Assembly: GCA_048265185.1 (NCBI GenBank)
Contig: JBLXBZ010000012.1
Span: 1 to 64,000 of the forward strand
Length of the DNA stretch: 64,000 nucleotides
DNA from: JBLXBZ01 sp048265185
GTDB lineage: Bacteria > Pseudomonadota > Alphaproteobacteria > Rhizobiales > Stappiaceae
Direction: 5' to 3'
The position numbers and the translations under genes are program-made. Shown here piece by piece: positions 52,341-62,368 of this stretch; the stretch's first letter is position 1; the number at the start of each line of letters is the position of its first letter. Under the pieces are notes generated by a model, which searched no databases, had not been told where the DNA came from, and saw only the letters and a program-made list of their open reading frames with translations.

Positions 52341-55021
52341 GAATACGGAACTCCATCTCGCGCCCGCAGCATCGCCTGCGCGGCGGCGAGACGGGCGATT
52401 GGCGCGCGAAACGGCGAACAAGAAATATAATCGAGCCCCGTTCTCTCAAAGAAGTCAATCGAGGCGGGATCACCTCCATGTTCGCCGCAAATTCCAAGTT
52501 TGAGATCAGCGCGAGCCTCCCGGCCCCGTTCTGCGCCAATAGCCACAAGTTCGCCCACCCCGTCCTGATCCAATGACACGAAAGGGTCCTGCTCTATTAA
52601 GCCCTTGTGTTGGTAAGAGCCCAAAAATGACGAAGCGTCATCACGTGAAACGCCAAATGTCGTTTGCGTCAAATCATTGGTGCCAAATGAGAAAAAGTCT
52701 GCGCTTTCAGCAATTTCCTTCGCGCGTAGCGCCGCGCGCGGCAATTCTATCATAGTGCCCACCTGATAAGAAACCTGAACGCCGCTTTCCCGACGCACGG
52801 TTTCCGCCATCGCCTCGATGCGCTCCCGGACAAAATCCAGTTCGTTTTTCATGCCAACAAGCGGAACCATAATCTCAGGCGTGACAGGCGCTCCTGTGGT
52901 CTTTCCCGCCTCAACCGCAGCTTCGAAAATAGCACGCGCCTGCATTTCCGCAATTTCCGGATAGGACACAAGAAGCCGGCATCCTCTATGCCCAAGCATG
53001 GGATTAAACTCATTCAGGCTAAGAGCGCGGTCTCGCAGGCGCGCCTCCTCCAGCCCCATCGCCCGCGCCACCTCGGCGATATCCGCATCGTTATGCGGTA
53101 AAAACTCATGCAAAGGCGGATCAAGAAGCCGGATCGTAACCGGAAGCCCCTGCATAACTTCAAAAAGCGAAACGAAGTCAGCCTTTTGCATTGGAAGAAG
53201 CTTCGCCAAGGCAGCGCGGCGCCCCTCCTCCGTTTCCGCCAGTATCATTTCACGGACGGCGAGAATACGCTCGCCTTCAAAAAACATATGCTCAGTTCGG
53301 CACAGGCCGATCCCTTCGACGCCAAACTCCCGCGCGGCGCGGGCGTCCGCCAGCGTCTCCGCATTGGCGCGAACCTGCATTCGCCGAATCTTATCCGCCC
53401 ACCCCATCAATTTATTAAAATCGCCGGACAATTCAGGTTTCAACATGGGAACCTCGCCCATGAGCACCTGACCGCTCGCGCCGTCAATCGTGACCAAATC
53501 TCCCTTTTTCAACTGACGCCCCATGACCATGGCCACGCCATTGCGATAATCGATACGCAAAGCGCCAGCGCCGGATACACAAGGTTTTCCCATGCCCCGC
53601 GCCACAACAGCCGCATGACTGGTCATGCCCCCGCGCGCCGTTAAAATTCCCTCCGCCGCATGCATCCCATGAATGTCTTCCGGACTGGTCTCCACACGGG
53701 CCAAAATCACTTTTCGCCCAGCCGCCTTCGCCGCTTCCGCTTCTTCCGAGGAAAACACCAATTCCCCCGACGCGGCTCCAGGAGAGGCAGGCAATCCGCT
53801 TACGACGATGTCCCGCGGCGCCGCAGAATCAATAGTGGGATGAAGCAATTGATCAAGGGAGGCGGGGTCCACCCGCATGACCGCCTCTTCCTCGCTTATC
53901 AGGCCTTCGCCGACCATATCCACCGCAATTTTCAGGGCCGCCTTCGCTGTCCGCTTGCCAGCCCGCGTTTGCAACATCCAAAGCTTGCCGCGCTCAATCG
54001 TGAACTCCAGATCTTGCATGTCTCGGTAATGCTTCTCAAGGCGTTGACAAATAAGCTTAAACTCTTTGAACGCCTCTGGAAGCTCCGTCTCCAACGACGG
54101 CGCCTGCGACCCTGCGCTTATGCGCGCGGCTTCCGTGAGGTCTTGCGGCGTACGAATGCCGGCCACGACGTCTTCGCCCTGCGCGTTAATCAAAAACTCG
54201 CCGTATAACTGTTTCTCGCCCGTGGACGGGTCTCGGGTGAACGCCACTCCAGTAGCTGAAGTTCGCCCCATATTGCCAAACACCATCGCCTGAACATTAA
54301 CCGCCGTTCCCCAACTGGCGGGAATGTCATGCAAACGGCGATAGGTGTTGGCGCGAGGGTTCATCCACGATTTGAAAACCGCCCTAATCGCGCCCCACAA
54401 CTGCTCTTGCGGTTCTTGGGGAAAGGGCTCGCCCAGCTCTTCAACAGCAAGAGACTTATATAGTTCAATTATTGTTTTCCAGTCCTCTCCCCCAAGGTCG
54501 GTGTCCAGACTGAAATCATGTTCATCCTTGTATCGTTCGAGAATTTCTTCAAAATCATGATGGTCCAGCCCCATCACCACGTCGCAATACATTTGAATGA
54601 AGCGCCGATAGCTGTCATAGGCGAAACGCTCATCACCGGAAGCGCGCGCAAGCGCCTGAGCGGTCACGTCATTGAGACCGAGGTTCAGCACCGTATCCAT
54701 CATCCCGGGCATGGAGGCGCGGGCGCCTGAGCGAACGGAGACAAGTAAGGGGTCTTCCGAGTCGCCAAATCGGCGCCCCGTCTGCGCCGCCACCGTCTCC
54801 AAAGCCGCGACGACCTGCTCACGCAACTCAGAAGGAAACGTTTCCCCGTTTTGATAATACCAGCCACATACGTCCGTGACGATAGTGAAGCCCGGAGGAA
54901 CCGCGAGTCCCAGATTGCACATCTCAGCAAGGTTCGCGCCTTTGCCGCCCAGAAGGTTGCGCAATTCGGCGCGCCCTTCCGCGGAACCATCCCCAAAGCT
55001 ATAGACCCATTTGGTCATCAC
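52337..55021 (-). CDS. ppdK: Pyruvate, phosphate dikinase
   Basis: The 894-residue enzyme interconverts pyruvate/ATP/Pi and phosphoenolpyruvate/AMP/PPi. The N-terminal ATP-grasp part has GGKGANLAEMC; the phospho-histidine is H469 in RGGMTSHAAVVARG; the C-terminal PEP domain has GICGEHGGDP with the catalytic cysteine. Length is standard. It probably supplies PEP for gluconeogenesis from organic acids. Two 11-bp direct repeats lie 31-53 bases upstream of the start. Confidence 0.95.
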   Translation of the reverse strand: MMTKWVYSFGDGSAEGRAELRNLLGGKGANLAEMCNLGLAVPPGFTIVTDVCGWYYQNGETFPSELREQVVAALETVAAQTGRRFGDSEDPLLVSVRSGARASMPGMMDTVLNLGLNDVTAQALARASGDERFAYDSYRRFIQMYCDVVMGLDHHDFEEILERYKDEHDFSLDTDLGGEDWKTIIELYKSLAVEELGEPFPQEPQEQLWGAIRAVFKSWMNPRANTYRRLHDIPASWGTAVNVQAMVFGNMGRTSATGVAFTRDPSTGEKQLYGEFLINAQGEDVVAGIRTPQDLTEAARISAGSQAPSLETELPEAFKEFKLICQRLEKHYRDMQDLEFTIERGKLWMLQTRAGKRTAKAALKIAVDMVGEGLISEEEAVMRVDPASLDQLLHPTIDSAAPRDIVVSGLPASPGAASGELVFSSEEAEAAKAAGRKVILARVETSPEDIHGMHAAEGILTARGGMTSHAAVVARGMGKPCVSGAGALRIDYRNGVAMVMGRQLKKGDLVTIDGASGQVLMGEVPMLKPELSGDFNKLMGWADKIRRMQVRANAETLADARAAREFGVEGIGLCRTEHMFFEGERILAVREMILAETEEGRRAALAKLLPMQKADFVSLFEVMQGLPVTIRLLDPPLHEFLPHNDADIAEVARAMGLEEARLRDRALSLNEFNPMLGHRGCRLLVSYPEIAEMQARAIFEAAVEAGKTTGAPVTPEIMVPLVGMKNELDFVRERIEAMAETVRRESGVQVSYQVGTMIELPRAALRAKEIAESADFFSFGTNDLTQTTFGVSRDDASSFLGSYQHKGLIEQDPFVSLDQDGVGELVAIGAERGREARADLKLGICGEHGGDPASIDFFERTGLDYISCSPFRAPIARLAAAQAMLRARDGVPYS

Positions 55022-55051
55022 GTTCGTCCTTTTGTTATCCGCATCATCCTA

Positions 55052-55074
55052 CGCTACGTAATTCGCTACGTAAT
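55052..55074. promoter_or_regulatory. Direct repeat upstream of ppdK
   Basis: CGCTACGTAAT occurs at 55052-55062 and 55064-55074, a 12-base period of about one helix turn. Each copy contains the palindrome TACGTA. The place, 31-53 bases before the ppdK ATG, fits a regulator site. The remaining DNA between ppdK and the TPR gene (55022-55337) holds no gene I recognise. Confidence 0.45.
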
Positions 55075-55337
55075 GTAAGACGCCCCACCGCTCATATTGC
55101 GCCGCCGCATCCAGACGCGCCGCGCCGCGCCACGCGGATCACAGCATCACATCTTTCAAACAAATGATGCAATGCGGGATAAAAGAAAATTTCACCGTCT
55201 CCGCATTCGCGCAACCCCGTTATTCATATAAAAATGAGCGAACTCCTTGCGATATGGCCACAAAGACGCCATCCTAAAGTATATTATGAGCGTATAGGTA
55301 TACGCCGAGTCGACGATCTAAGGAGCCGCAGCGAGAT

Positions 55338-57173
55338 ATGAACCGCACCCTGTATTTTTCGTGCGCATTTTTACCCGTAAAGATGTCCCGCTTCCGCTCG
55401 TTCAAGAATACGCTGATCAAAACGTCAAGGCTAGAACTCCGGCGTTTGGCGTTTGCGACGACCGCGCTTGCGGTTATGGCGAGCGCGACGAACGCAAACG
55501 CAGAAATCACCATTCCCGCGGACGCAGCCATCAATTTGCCCGTAACCTTGACCGGAAGTTATTTGTCCGGACGGCTTGCTGGAAAAAACAAAGACATAGC
55601 AACGGCCGCCGCGTTTTTTCGCGAAGCGTTAGAAGCAGATCCAAACAACCCTTTTTTGCTTGACCGCGCTTTCATTTTGACTCTCGCAAACGGCGACTTT
55701 GACCAATCGCTAGCTTACGCCCAACAACTGATTGACAACGAGCCGGATCACTTTCTCGCGCGCTTAGCCTTGTCGGCGAACGCCATGAAAAAAGATAATT
55801 TTGAAACCGCCGTAGATCTAATGAAGATTGGCGGACGCGGTCCGCTGGCCAAGCTCACCGCCGGCCTCATCGCCGCATGGGCGGAACAGGCTCAAGGCGC
55901 GGAGGCGGAGGCGTTGGAGCGTATAGCCGCTCTCGAAGGTCCTGATTGGTACACGGTTTTTCAAACCTATCATTCCGGACTAATTCAAGAGCTGGACGGG
56001 GAGCAAGAAGGCGCTCGCGATAATTTCGCCTCGGCCTATGGCGCGGATCAAGGCGCCCTTCGGGTTATCGACGCTCACGCAAGGGCGATGGCGAAATCTG
56101 GCGACAAGGTTGGCGCGCTAACCATTCTCGACAGATATGACCAGCTGTTGCCTGACCATCCGGTGCTTCTCGCCACTCGAAAAGCGATCGAAGCTGACGC
56201 GCCACTGCCCAATATCGTCAATGACGCCCGCGAAGGCGCAGCTGAAGTGCTCTATGGTTTAGGCGCGGCCATCGGGCGCGACGGCGGCGAAGAGTTAGCC
56301 GCCGTATATTTACAAATGGCGCTCGAACTCGACCCCAAAGCCTCGGTCGCTTCAATCGCTTTGGCCAACCTGTTTGAGCGCCTTGGAAAACCAGAACGGG
56401 CGATTGAAGTACTGAAAAAAATCGCCCCGTCGTCGCCATTGAAGCGCGACGCTGAAATTCAAATCGGGCTTGATTACAACGCGCTGGAGAATCTGGAGCA
56501 ATCACGCAAGCATTTGGAAGCCATTATCGACAATGACCCGTCGGATCTTGAGGCGATCATCGCCCTTGGCAACGTGCTGCGAAGCCACAACCTCTTTGAA
56601 GAAGCCGACGAGGTCTACACCCGCGGCGTCGACACGATTGAAACGCCCGAGCAGAAACACTGGACGCTATATTATTTCCGCGGCATTTCAAAAGAGCGTA
56701 GCAAGAAATGGCCCGAAGCGGAAAAAGACCTGCGGCAAGCGTTGGAGCTGGCCCCTGACCAGCCTCTCGTACTTAACTACCTCGGCTACTCAATGGTGGA
56801 TCAGGGACAAAACCTTGATGAAGCCTTGAACATGATCCAAAAAGCCGTCGCGCTGAATCCTAAGGACGGCTATATCGTCGATAGTCTTGGGTGGGTGTAT
56901 TACAAGCTGGGCCGCTACCGGGAAGCCGCGCGGGAGCTTGAAAAAGCCGTAGAGCTAAAGCCTGACGACCCGGTGATCAATGATCATCTGGGCGACGCGT
57001 ATTGGCGCATCGGACGTAGGATCGAAGCGCGGTTCAAGTGGAATCACGCGCGTGACCTTAACCCGGAACCTGAGCTTTTGGAAAAAATACTCGACAAAAT
57101 CGCCAATGACCTAAGTGAAGAAGCTCCCGTCACCGAAGCCGCGAAAGCCTCTACAGAAGAAAATGGGGGCTAA
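55338..57173 (+). CDS. TPR-repeat protein, probably exported
   Basis: 611 residues. A basic N terminus and a hydrophobic stretch (FATTALAVMASATNANA) suggest export or anchoring. The rest is tetratricopeptide repeats, clearest in the C-terminal third (LNYLGYSMVDQGQNLDEAL, GWVYYKLGRYREAARELEKA). It resembles alphaproteobacterial TPR lipoprotein-like scaffolds. AAGGAG lies upstream of the ATG. Role is probably in envelope assembly; partner unknown. ispE follows in the same direction. Confidence 0.8.
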   Translation: MNRTLYFSCAFLPVKMSRFRSFKNTLIKTSRLELRRLAFATTALAVMASATNANAEITIPADAAINLPVTLTGSYLSGRLAGKNKDIATAAAFFREALEADPNNPFLLDRAFILTLANGDFDQSLAYAQQLIDNEPDHFLARLALSANAMKKDNFETAVDLMKIGGRGPLAKLTAGLIAAWAEQAQGAEAEALERIAALEGPDWYTVFQTYHSGLIQELDGEQEGARDNFASAYGADQGALRVIDAHARAMAKSGDKVGALTILDRYDQLLPDHPVLLATRKAIEADAPLPNIVNDAREGAAEVLYGLGAAIGRDGGEELAAVYLQMALELDPKASVASIALANLFERLGKPERAIEVLKKIAPSSPLKRDAEIQIGLDYNALENLEQSRKHLEAIIDNDPSDLEAIIALGNVLRSHNLFEEADEVYTRGVDTIETPEQKHWTLYYFRGISKERSKKWPEAEKDLRQALELAPDQPLVLNYLGYSMVDQGQNLDEALNMIQKAVALNPKDGYIVDSLGWVYYKLGRYREAARELEKAVELKPDDPVINDHLGDAYWRIGRRIEARFKWNHARDLNPEPELLEKILDKIANDLSEEAPVTEAAKASTEENGG

Positions 57174-57267
57174 GGCCGCCGGTTGTTCGTGACACGTTGA
57201 TAAGAACGCGCAACGTTGAAAAAACGGCTTCGAAACATGAAGGGCGATAACAGGAGCGTGACGTCAA

Positions 57268-58194
57268 ATGGCGCGTGAACCATCCAGCAATGCGCCGTTC
57301 GCAGCGGTCACGGATGTGGCGCGCGCCAAAGTCAATCTCACCTTGCATGTGACGGGGCAACGCCCCGATGGCTATCACCTGCTCGACAGCTTGATCTTTT
57401 TTCCCAATTTTGGCGATGCATTATCCGTGCGCCGGACGGCTGGCGCGCAAGACGCGTTACAAATTACAGGTCCATTCGGATCAGCGCTGTCCAGCACAGT
57501 AACCGCCGAGAATCTCGTCATCAAAGCGGCGAAGGCTTATTTGAAGGCGGCAGACCTTCCCATAGAGACGCTAGATTGCATTTTGGCGAAGAACTTGCCC
57601 GTCGCGGCGGGAATCGGCGGCGGCTCCGCCGACGCTGCGGCGATGCTTCGCGTCATGCACCGACTATTCGAAGGACAAATCTCTCGCCGACGCCTAAGTG
57701 AAGTCGCCTTGTCCCTCGGCGCGGACGTGCCAATGTGCCTTAAGCAACGGCCTGTAAGAGTTCAGGGAATTGGCGACAACATTTCACCGTTGAAACGCAC
57801 GCCGAACTTCTCCCTCGTTCTCGTCAATCCCGGCGTCGCCGTTTCGACGCCCGAGGTTTTTCGCGTGCTACGCAAAAAACACAAGGCCCCGATGACGCCG
57901 CCGCCAGACACCGGCTTCGCCACGGTGCAAGAGCTGGTTCATTATGTGAGAACAGGCAGGAACGACCTCGAAGAACCAGCAAGTCAACTCGCGCCCGTCA
58001 TCAATCAAGCTCTGGACGAACTTAAGCGACTCCCCTCGATCTTATTGGCGCGGATGTCCGGTTCAGGCGCCACATGTTTCGCCATCACCCAAACCTTAGC
58101 CCAAGCGCAAGCCTGCGCCGCCAGCCTCAACTCGCGGCGCCCAAACTGGTGGTGCGTCGCCGCTCAGGTTCCCGCAATCGCTCCTCCTCAATGA
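57268..58194 (+). CDS. ispE: 4-diphosphocytidyl-2-C-methyl-D-erythritol kinase
   Basis: The 308-residue GHMP kinase is of the MEP isoprenoid pathway. Motifs: AKVNLTLHVTGQRPDGYH near the N terminus, the ATP loop PVAAGIGGGSADAAAML, and the C-terminal RMSGSGATCFA. Its 3' end overlaps the convergent polyprenyl synthase gene by seven bases. The two enzymes act at early and late steps of isoprenoid supply. Confidence 0.93.
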   Translation: MAREPSSNAPFAAVTDVARAKVNLTLHVTGQRPDGYHLLDSLIFFPNFGDALSVRRTAGAQDALQITGPFGSALSSTVTAENLVIKAAKAYLKAADLPIETLDCILAKNLPVAAGIGGGSADAAAMLRVMHRLFEGQISRRRLSEVALSLGADVPMCLKQRPVRVQGIGDNISPLKRTPNFSLVLVNPGVAVSTPEVFRVLRKKHKAPMTPPPDTGFATVQELVHYVRTGRNDLEEPASQLAPVINQALDELKRLPSILLARMSGSGATCFAITQTLAQAQACAASLNSRRPNWWCVAAQVPAIAPPQ

Positions 58195-59204
58195 AGGCGC
58201 GAAATGCAGAACTCCACCGCTTCGCGCAACGAATCGCGGATCGGACCGGCCGGCAACTGCTCCAGCGCTTCGACGGCGTTGTCCCCATAAGCTTTGGCGC
58301 GATCGATGGTTTCCGCCAAGGCTCCGGTTTGGCGCATAATTTGCGTGGCGAACTCCAGATCCCCTTCTTTAATGTCTCGATCTTCAAGACACCGCTTCCA
58401 AAACGGGCGATCTTCGTCCCGGCCCCGCTGCATGGCCAAAATAACTGGCAGCGTCATTTTCCCTTCGCGGAAGTCGTCGCCAACGTCTTTCCCAAGATCA
58501 GCGGCGGACCCTCCGTAATCCAAAACGTCGTCCACCAACTGAAACGCCAACCCCAGATCCATGCCGTATCGGCGCGCGGCGGCCTGCATTTCCGCGCTCG
58601 CCCCTGAAATCACAGGCCCAACTTCCGCTGCGGCCGCGAAAAGAGCGGCGGTCTTGGCTTCAACGACTTTCAAATAGCGCGCTTCATCCGTATCTATATT
58701 TTGCGCGGCGCCCAACTGCATCACTTCTCCTTCCGCAATAACGGAAGAAGCCTCAGCCAAAATGCGCAACGCTTCAAGCGACCCGACCTCGACCATCATC
58801 TTGAAAGCTTGCCCAAGCAGGTAATCGCCCACCAGAACGCTGGCCTGATTTCCCCAAAGTTTACGCGCCGCCAACTTTCCACGGCGCATGTCGCTTTCGT
58901 CAACCACATCGTCATGCAGAAGCGTCGCCGTATGCATGAATTCGACGCTGGCTGCGAGAGTTACATGTCCCGCACCTTCATAGCCGAACATTTGCGCCGT
59001 CGCCAACGTCAACATGGGACGAAGGCGTTTGCCGCCCGAGGAAATAAGATGCCCGGCAATTTCCGGAATCATATCAACATTCGAGCCCGCTTTGGATAGA
59101 ATGAGCTGATTAACGGCCTCCATTCCCTCGCTCACCAACTCGGTCAGAGACTGAATGCTTGGACTTTTCTTCATTTTATCCGACAGAGGAACTACGACAC
59201 CCAC
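58188..59204 (-). CDS. ispB: Polyprenyl diphosphate synthase (octaprenyl/decaprenyl type)
   Basis: 338 residues. Both aspartate-rich motifs are present: LLHDDVVDESDMRRG and FQLVDDVLDYGG, with GGKRLRPML before the first. It makes the ubiquinone side chain; the chain length cannot be read by eye. It starts at a GTG at 59204 with AGAGG upstream; an ATG at 59174 is the alternative. Confidence 0.92.
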   Translation of the reverse strand: MGVVVPLSDKMKKSPSIQSLTELVSEGMEAVNQLILSKAGSNVDMIPEIAGHLISSGGKRLRPMLTLATAQMFGYEGAGHVTLAASVEFMHTATLLHDDVVDESDMRRGKLAARKLWGNQASVLVGDYLLGQAFKMMVEVGSLEALRILAEASSVIAEGEVMQLGAAQNIDTDEARYLKVVEAKTAALFAAAAEVGPVISGASAEMQAAARRYGMDLGLAFQLVDDVLDYGGSAADLGKDVGDDFREGKMTLPVILAMQRGRDEDRPFWKRCLEDRDIKEGDLEFATQIMRQTGALAETIDRAKAYGDNAVEALEQLPAGPIRDSLREAVEFCISRLH

Positions 59205-59420
59205 GTGAATTCACCTCTTTTGTATCACACCGCCGGACAATAGGAGTCATTACGTCGCGCGGCAAGTCGCGTTTCACTGTTAAAGCGTGTTCAAACTTAA
59301 TTGACGGTGAATTTCCATGTCGTCACATAGACAAAATAAACGCTCCACCTCTATGAACGAGCACTAACACGTGGAAGAATTCGCCCATGCCCAATAATCC
59401 GATCGGAAAGACCTGAGACC

Positions 59421-59660
59421 ATGGAAGAGCTGCTGCGGACCAATGATCCGGTGATGATTTCCTTCATAGAGGCGGTGCTCGGCGAAGCCGAAATCAAATA
59501 TGCGGTGCTCGACACCCATATGAGCGTTCTGGAAGGCTCGCTCGGAGTTTTGCCGCGCCGGGTTCTCGTGGAGGAAGAAAGCCTCTCTCAAGCGCGAAGA
59601 TTGCTTGCCGACGCAGGTCTTAACGACGAAATCAAGCCCCCAAAAACAAGTGACGCATGA
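59421..59660 (+). CDS. DUF2007 domain protein
   Basis: 79 residues. A small alpha/beta protein: ELLRTNDPVMISFIEAVL, then PRRVLVEEESLSQARRLL, which is the DUF2007 (putative signal-transducing, PII-like) pattern. It lies three bases before the methyltransferase gene and in the same direction, an arrangement often kept in alphaproteobacteria. Function unknown. Confidence 0.82.
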   Translation: MEELLRTNDPVMISFIEAVLGEAEIKYAVLDTHMSVLEGSLGVLPRRVLVEEESLSQARRLLADAGLNDEIKPPKTSDA

Positions 59661-59663
59661 CAA

Positions 59664-60491
59664 ATGACTGACTCGCCCTCCGCTATTTCGACGCCAGCGC
59701 AAATCGATCCGGTCGAATTAGGCACCACCCGAGACGCATTTCTAGGCGGCAAGGTTATTCTGGAGCAACCTGCCAAGGGGCGTCACCGCGCAGGGCTTGA
59801 CGCGGTTTTCCTCGCCGCAGCCATTCCCCCCGAGACAAGCGGCGTCGTCGCCGATCTAGGCGCCGGCGTGGGAGCCGCCGGCCTGTGCCTTGCATCTCGC
59901 GTACCCAATGTAAGCGTCAAGCTCGTGGACAATGACCCATTGGTTCTAAACCTCGCCAAGCGCAATATCCACCATGAGAACAATGCATATTTCAGCCACC
60001 GCGTTTGCCTCCTGCCAGCCGATATCGTCGCTAAAGGAGTTCAGCGTCACGCCGCCGGTCTGACGCCAGAATCCATCGATCACGCCATCATGAACCCGCC
60101 GTACTATTCACGGCGCGCGTTCCAAGCCTCCCCTTCTTCCGCGCGCGCGGCGGCCCATGTGCTAGACCACCAAGGCCTCGAACCATGGATACGCACCGCA
60201 ACGGACGTCATTCGCCCAGGCGGTTCGCTGACCCTGATCTTTCGCGCCGATGGGCTGATAGAACTCACCAATCTTCTAGAGGGCCGCTTTGGGGCCATCG
60301 ACGTCATGGCGCTGCATCCACGGCCTGAAAGTCCCGCAATTCGCGTTCTTATACGCGCCATACGCGCCAGCCGCGCGCCGCTTCGTCTGCTACCCGGCCA
60401 TATCCTGCATCAAAAAGAAGGGTCAAGCTTCACCCCCCTCTCCCAAGCCATCATGCGCGACGGCGACGGACTGCATTGGCCCAAACGCTAG
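59664..60491 (+). CDS. TrmN6-like N6-adenine methyltransferase
   Basis: The 275-residue class I SAM methyltransferase has GAGVGAAGLCLASR as the SAM-binding loop and the catalytic motif NPPYY (144-148), which marks N6-adenine methylases. The closest named relative type is the tRNA1(Val) A37 methyltransferase (TrmN6). RNA specificity is inferred. It is translationally close to DUF2007. Confidence 0.82.
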   Translation: MTDSPSAISTPAQIDPVELGTTRDAFLGGKVILEQPAKGRHRAGLDAVFLAAAIPPETSGVVADLGAGVGAAGLCLASRVPNVSVKLVDNDPLVLNLAKRNIHHENNAYFSHRVCLLPADIVAKGVQRHAAGLTPESIDHAIMNPPYYSRRAFQASPSSARAAAHVLDHQGLEPWIRTATDVIRPGGSLTLIFRADGLIELTNLLEGRFGAIDVMALHPRPESPAIRVLIRAIRASRAPLRLLPGHILHQKEGSSFTPLSQAIMRDGDGLHWPKR

Positions 60492-60587
60492 CGGCGTGAA
60501 ACCAACCGAAAAGACGCACATTGTGCGCATACAATTATTGTGACATAATAATTTCAGTTTCATGACATTTCGATGCAGGAGCTGTAA

Positions 60588-61043
60588 ATGAGCATATGTT
60601 CGGATGAAAACGCCATCGCTGCAAACGCGGCCGGCAGGTCGTCTCGCAAAACCGCCTTCACCATTATGATTTCTCTTCTGGGCGCACTTGTTTTTCCCGC
60701 AACTTCATTTTCTGAAGAACCTTCCGTGGATCCAGATTACGCAAGGTTCCTTTTGAAAAAGAAGGGCTATTGCTCAAGCACATATGTCGTCAAAGGCGGA
60801 CGAAGGGTCGACGAATATTGTCTGAAATATTATCGGGAACTGGTGGATTATGGCGTCGACGGCGAAGCATACGCCTATTATTGCGATTTGATCGCCGAAC
60901 AATATTTACGAAAACCGGATGATAAACGGTGCGATAAGGCTGATAAACTGAACCTGCGCGCCTGGAAGGCGGCGCAAGACCGCCAGGCCCGTGAGAGCGC
61001 GTCCTACACAGCGAGCAACAACCGAAGCGTATCGACCAACTGA
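60588..61043 (+). CDS. Small cysteine-containing secreted protein, unknown
   Basis: 151 residues. An N-terminal membrane or signal segment (FTIMISLLGALVFPATSFS) precedes a Tyr-rich domain with four cysteines (KKGYCSS, DEYCLKYY, YAYYCDL, DKRCDKA). Even cysteine number suggests two disulfides in the periplasm. The tail is Ser/Thr-rich. AGGAG lies before the ATG. I do not recognise the family. It sits between the TrmN6-like gene and the convergent coxE-type gene. Confidence 0.55.
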   Translation: MSICSDENAIAANAAGRSSRKTAFTIMISLLGALVFPATSFSEEPSVDPDYARFLLKKKGYCSSTYVVKGGRRVDEYCLKYYRELVDYGVDGEAYAYYCDLIAEQYLRKPDDKRCDKADKLNLRAWKAAQDRQARESASYTASNNRSVSTN

Positions 61044-61126
61044 ATGATTGGGTTGAAGCTTTTCATTACGGCGCGGCTCACATCTGGTGGAAAACGCTCG
61101 GCGCTCAACTCTGGCGCAAAAGCCCG

Positions 61127-62368
61127 TCACTCCTGCTTATCCGCCCTTCCCCCTTTCAGCCACCGACGCGGATCCGCCGCGTAATCGACGCCTGTAGAGG
61201 TTAAAGCCGCCACTAAATCGCCAACCGTATCAAGCGAATGCACCGGCCGGAATTCGTCAATATGCGGCAACATCAACCGAACGCCTCGAGCTTTGGCTTC
61301 GAAACCATCGAATCTCAACAACGGATTCAGCCAAATCAACCGCCGGCAGGAACGATGCAAGCGATCCATTTCGCGCGATAAATCTTCGTCCGTATCACGT
61401 TCAAGTCCATCGCTGATCAGCAACACCGTCGGTCCGCCGGACAAAACGCGGCGCGACCAATGCTTATTGAAATCATGCAGGGCCCCAGCGATTCGCGTGC
61501 CGCCCGACCAATCTTCAACGCCATTGGAGCACGCCATCAGCGCTTCATCCGGGTCTTTCATGCGCAATTGACGCGTAACATTCGTCAGGCGCGTTCCAAA
61601 CAGGAACACATGCACATTTCGCCGAGACTCCATCAACGCGTGGAGAAAGTGTAGAAATACTCGCGTGTATTGGCTCATGGAGCCGGAAATATCGCACAGC
61701 GCCACCAAGGGCGGCGGTTGAATGGCCGGACGACGGCGGCGCAGCACAATCATATCGCCGCCGGAACGCAACGACGCCTTCAGGGAATTACGCGGATCCA
61801 GCGCCCCCCGCGGCGAGGAAATCAAGCGCCGGGTCTCGCGCTGATCATTCGGCAACTTCAATTGGCGTATAGCGTTTTGGGCTTTGCTGAGTTCCTCAAC
61901 GCTCATCTGAGCGAAATCCTTGGAGCGCAGAACCTCTCGTCCGGACACCGTGAAGCGCGCGTCGACCTCAATTTCAGGCCGGGTCAACTCGCTCTCCCGC
62001 TCCTTCAAGGCTTTAAACGCCTGAGCCACTCGGCTTTCGCCCGCACGGGGTTTTTGTCCGTCCGCACGCGGCGGCGCCACTGGCGACAACATCTCCATCA
62101 TTTTTTCGATCAAACCACGACTGCGCCAGAACAGACGGAAGGTCTCATCGAATATGAGGCTATGCTCATGCTTGCGCACGAAAACCGCATGGAGGGTCCA
62201 GTAAAAATCTTTTCGGCTTTCAATCCCGGAAGCTTCAAGCGCGCGCGCCGCGTCAATAACGCTGGCCGGACCGATGGGCAACCCGGCCCGGCGCAAGGCG
62301 CGCGCGAAATAGACGAGGTTATCAACCAGATGGTTTTGCGAGAAGGGAGCCTTGGCGTCAGACATCAT
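61127..62368 (-). CDS. CoxE-like von Willebrand factor A domain protein
   Basis: The 413-residue protein of the CoxE/VWA family has the MIDAS metal motif DISGS (D226, in VALCDISGSMSQ). CoxE acts with the CoxD (MoxR-type) ATPase to mature the Mo/Cu site of CO dehydrogenase, but relatives serve other molybdenum enzymes. It starts directly after the stop of the moxR-type gene with no spacer. No molybdenum hydroxylase gene is in the window. Confidence 0.87.
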   Translation of the reverse strand: MMSDAKAPFSQNHLVDNLVYFARALRRAGLPIGPASVIDAARALEASGIESRKDFYWTLHAVFVRKHEHSLIFDETFRLFWRSRGLIEKMMEMLSPVAPPRADGQKPRAGESRVAQAFKALKERESELTRPEIEVDARFTVSGREVLRSKDFAQMSVEELSKAQNAIRQLKLPNDQRETRRLISSPRGALDPRNSLKASLRSGGDMIVLRRRRPAIQPPPLVALCDISGSMSQYTRVFLHFLHALMESRRNVHVFLFGTRLTNVTRQLRMKDPDEALMACSNGVEDWSGGTRIAGALHDFNKHWSRRVLSGGPTVLLISDGLERDTDEDLSREMDRLHRSCRRLIWLNPLLRFDGFEAKARGVRLMLPHIDEFRPVHSLDTVGDLVAALTSTGVDYAADPRRWLKGGRADKQE

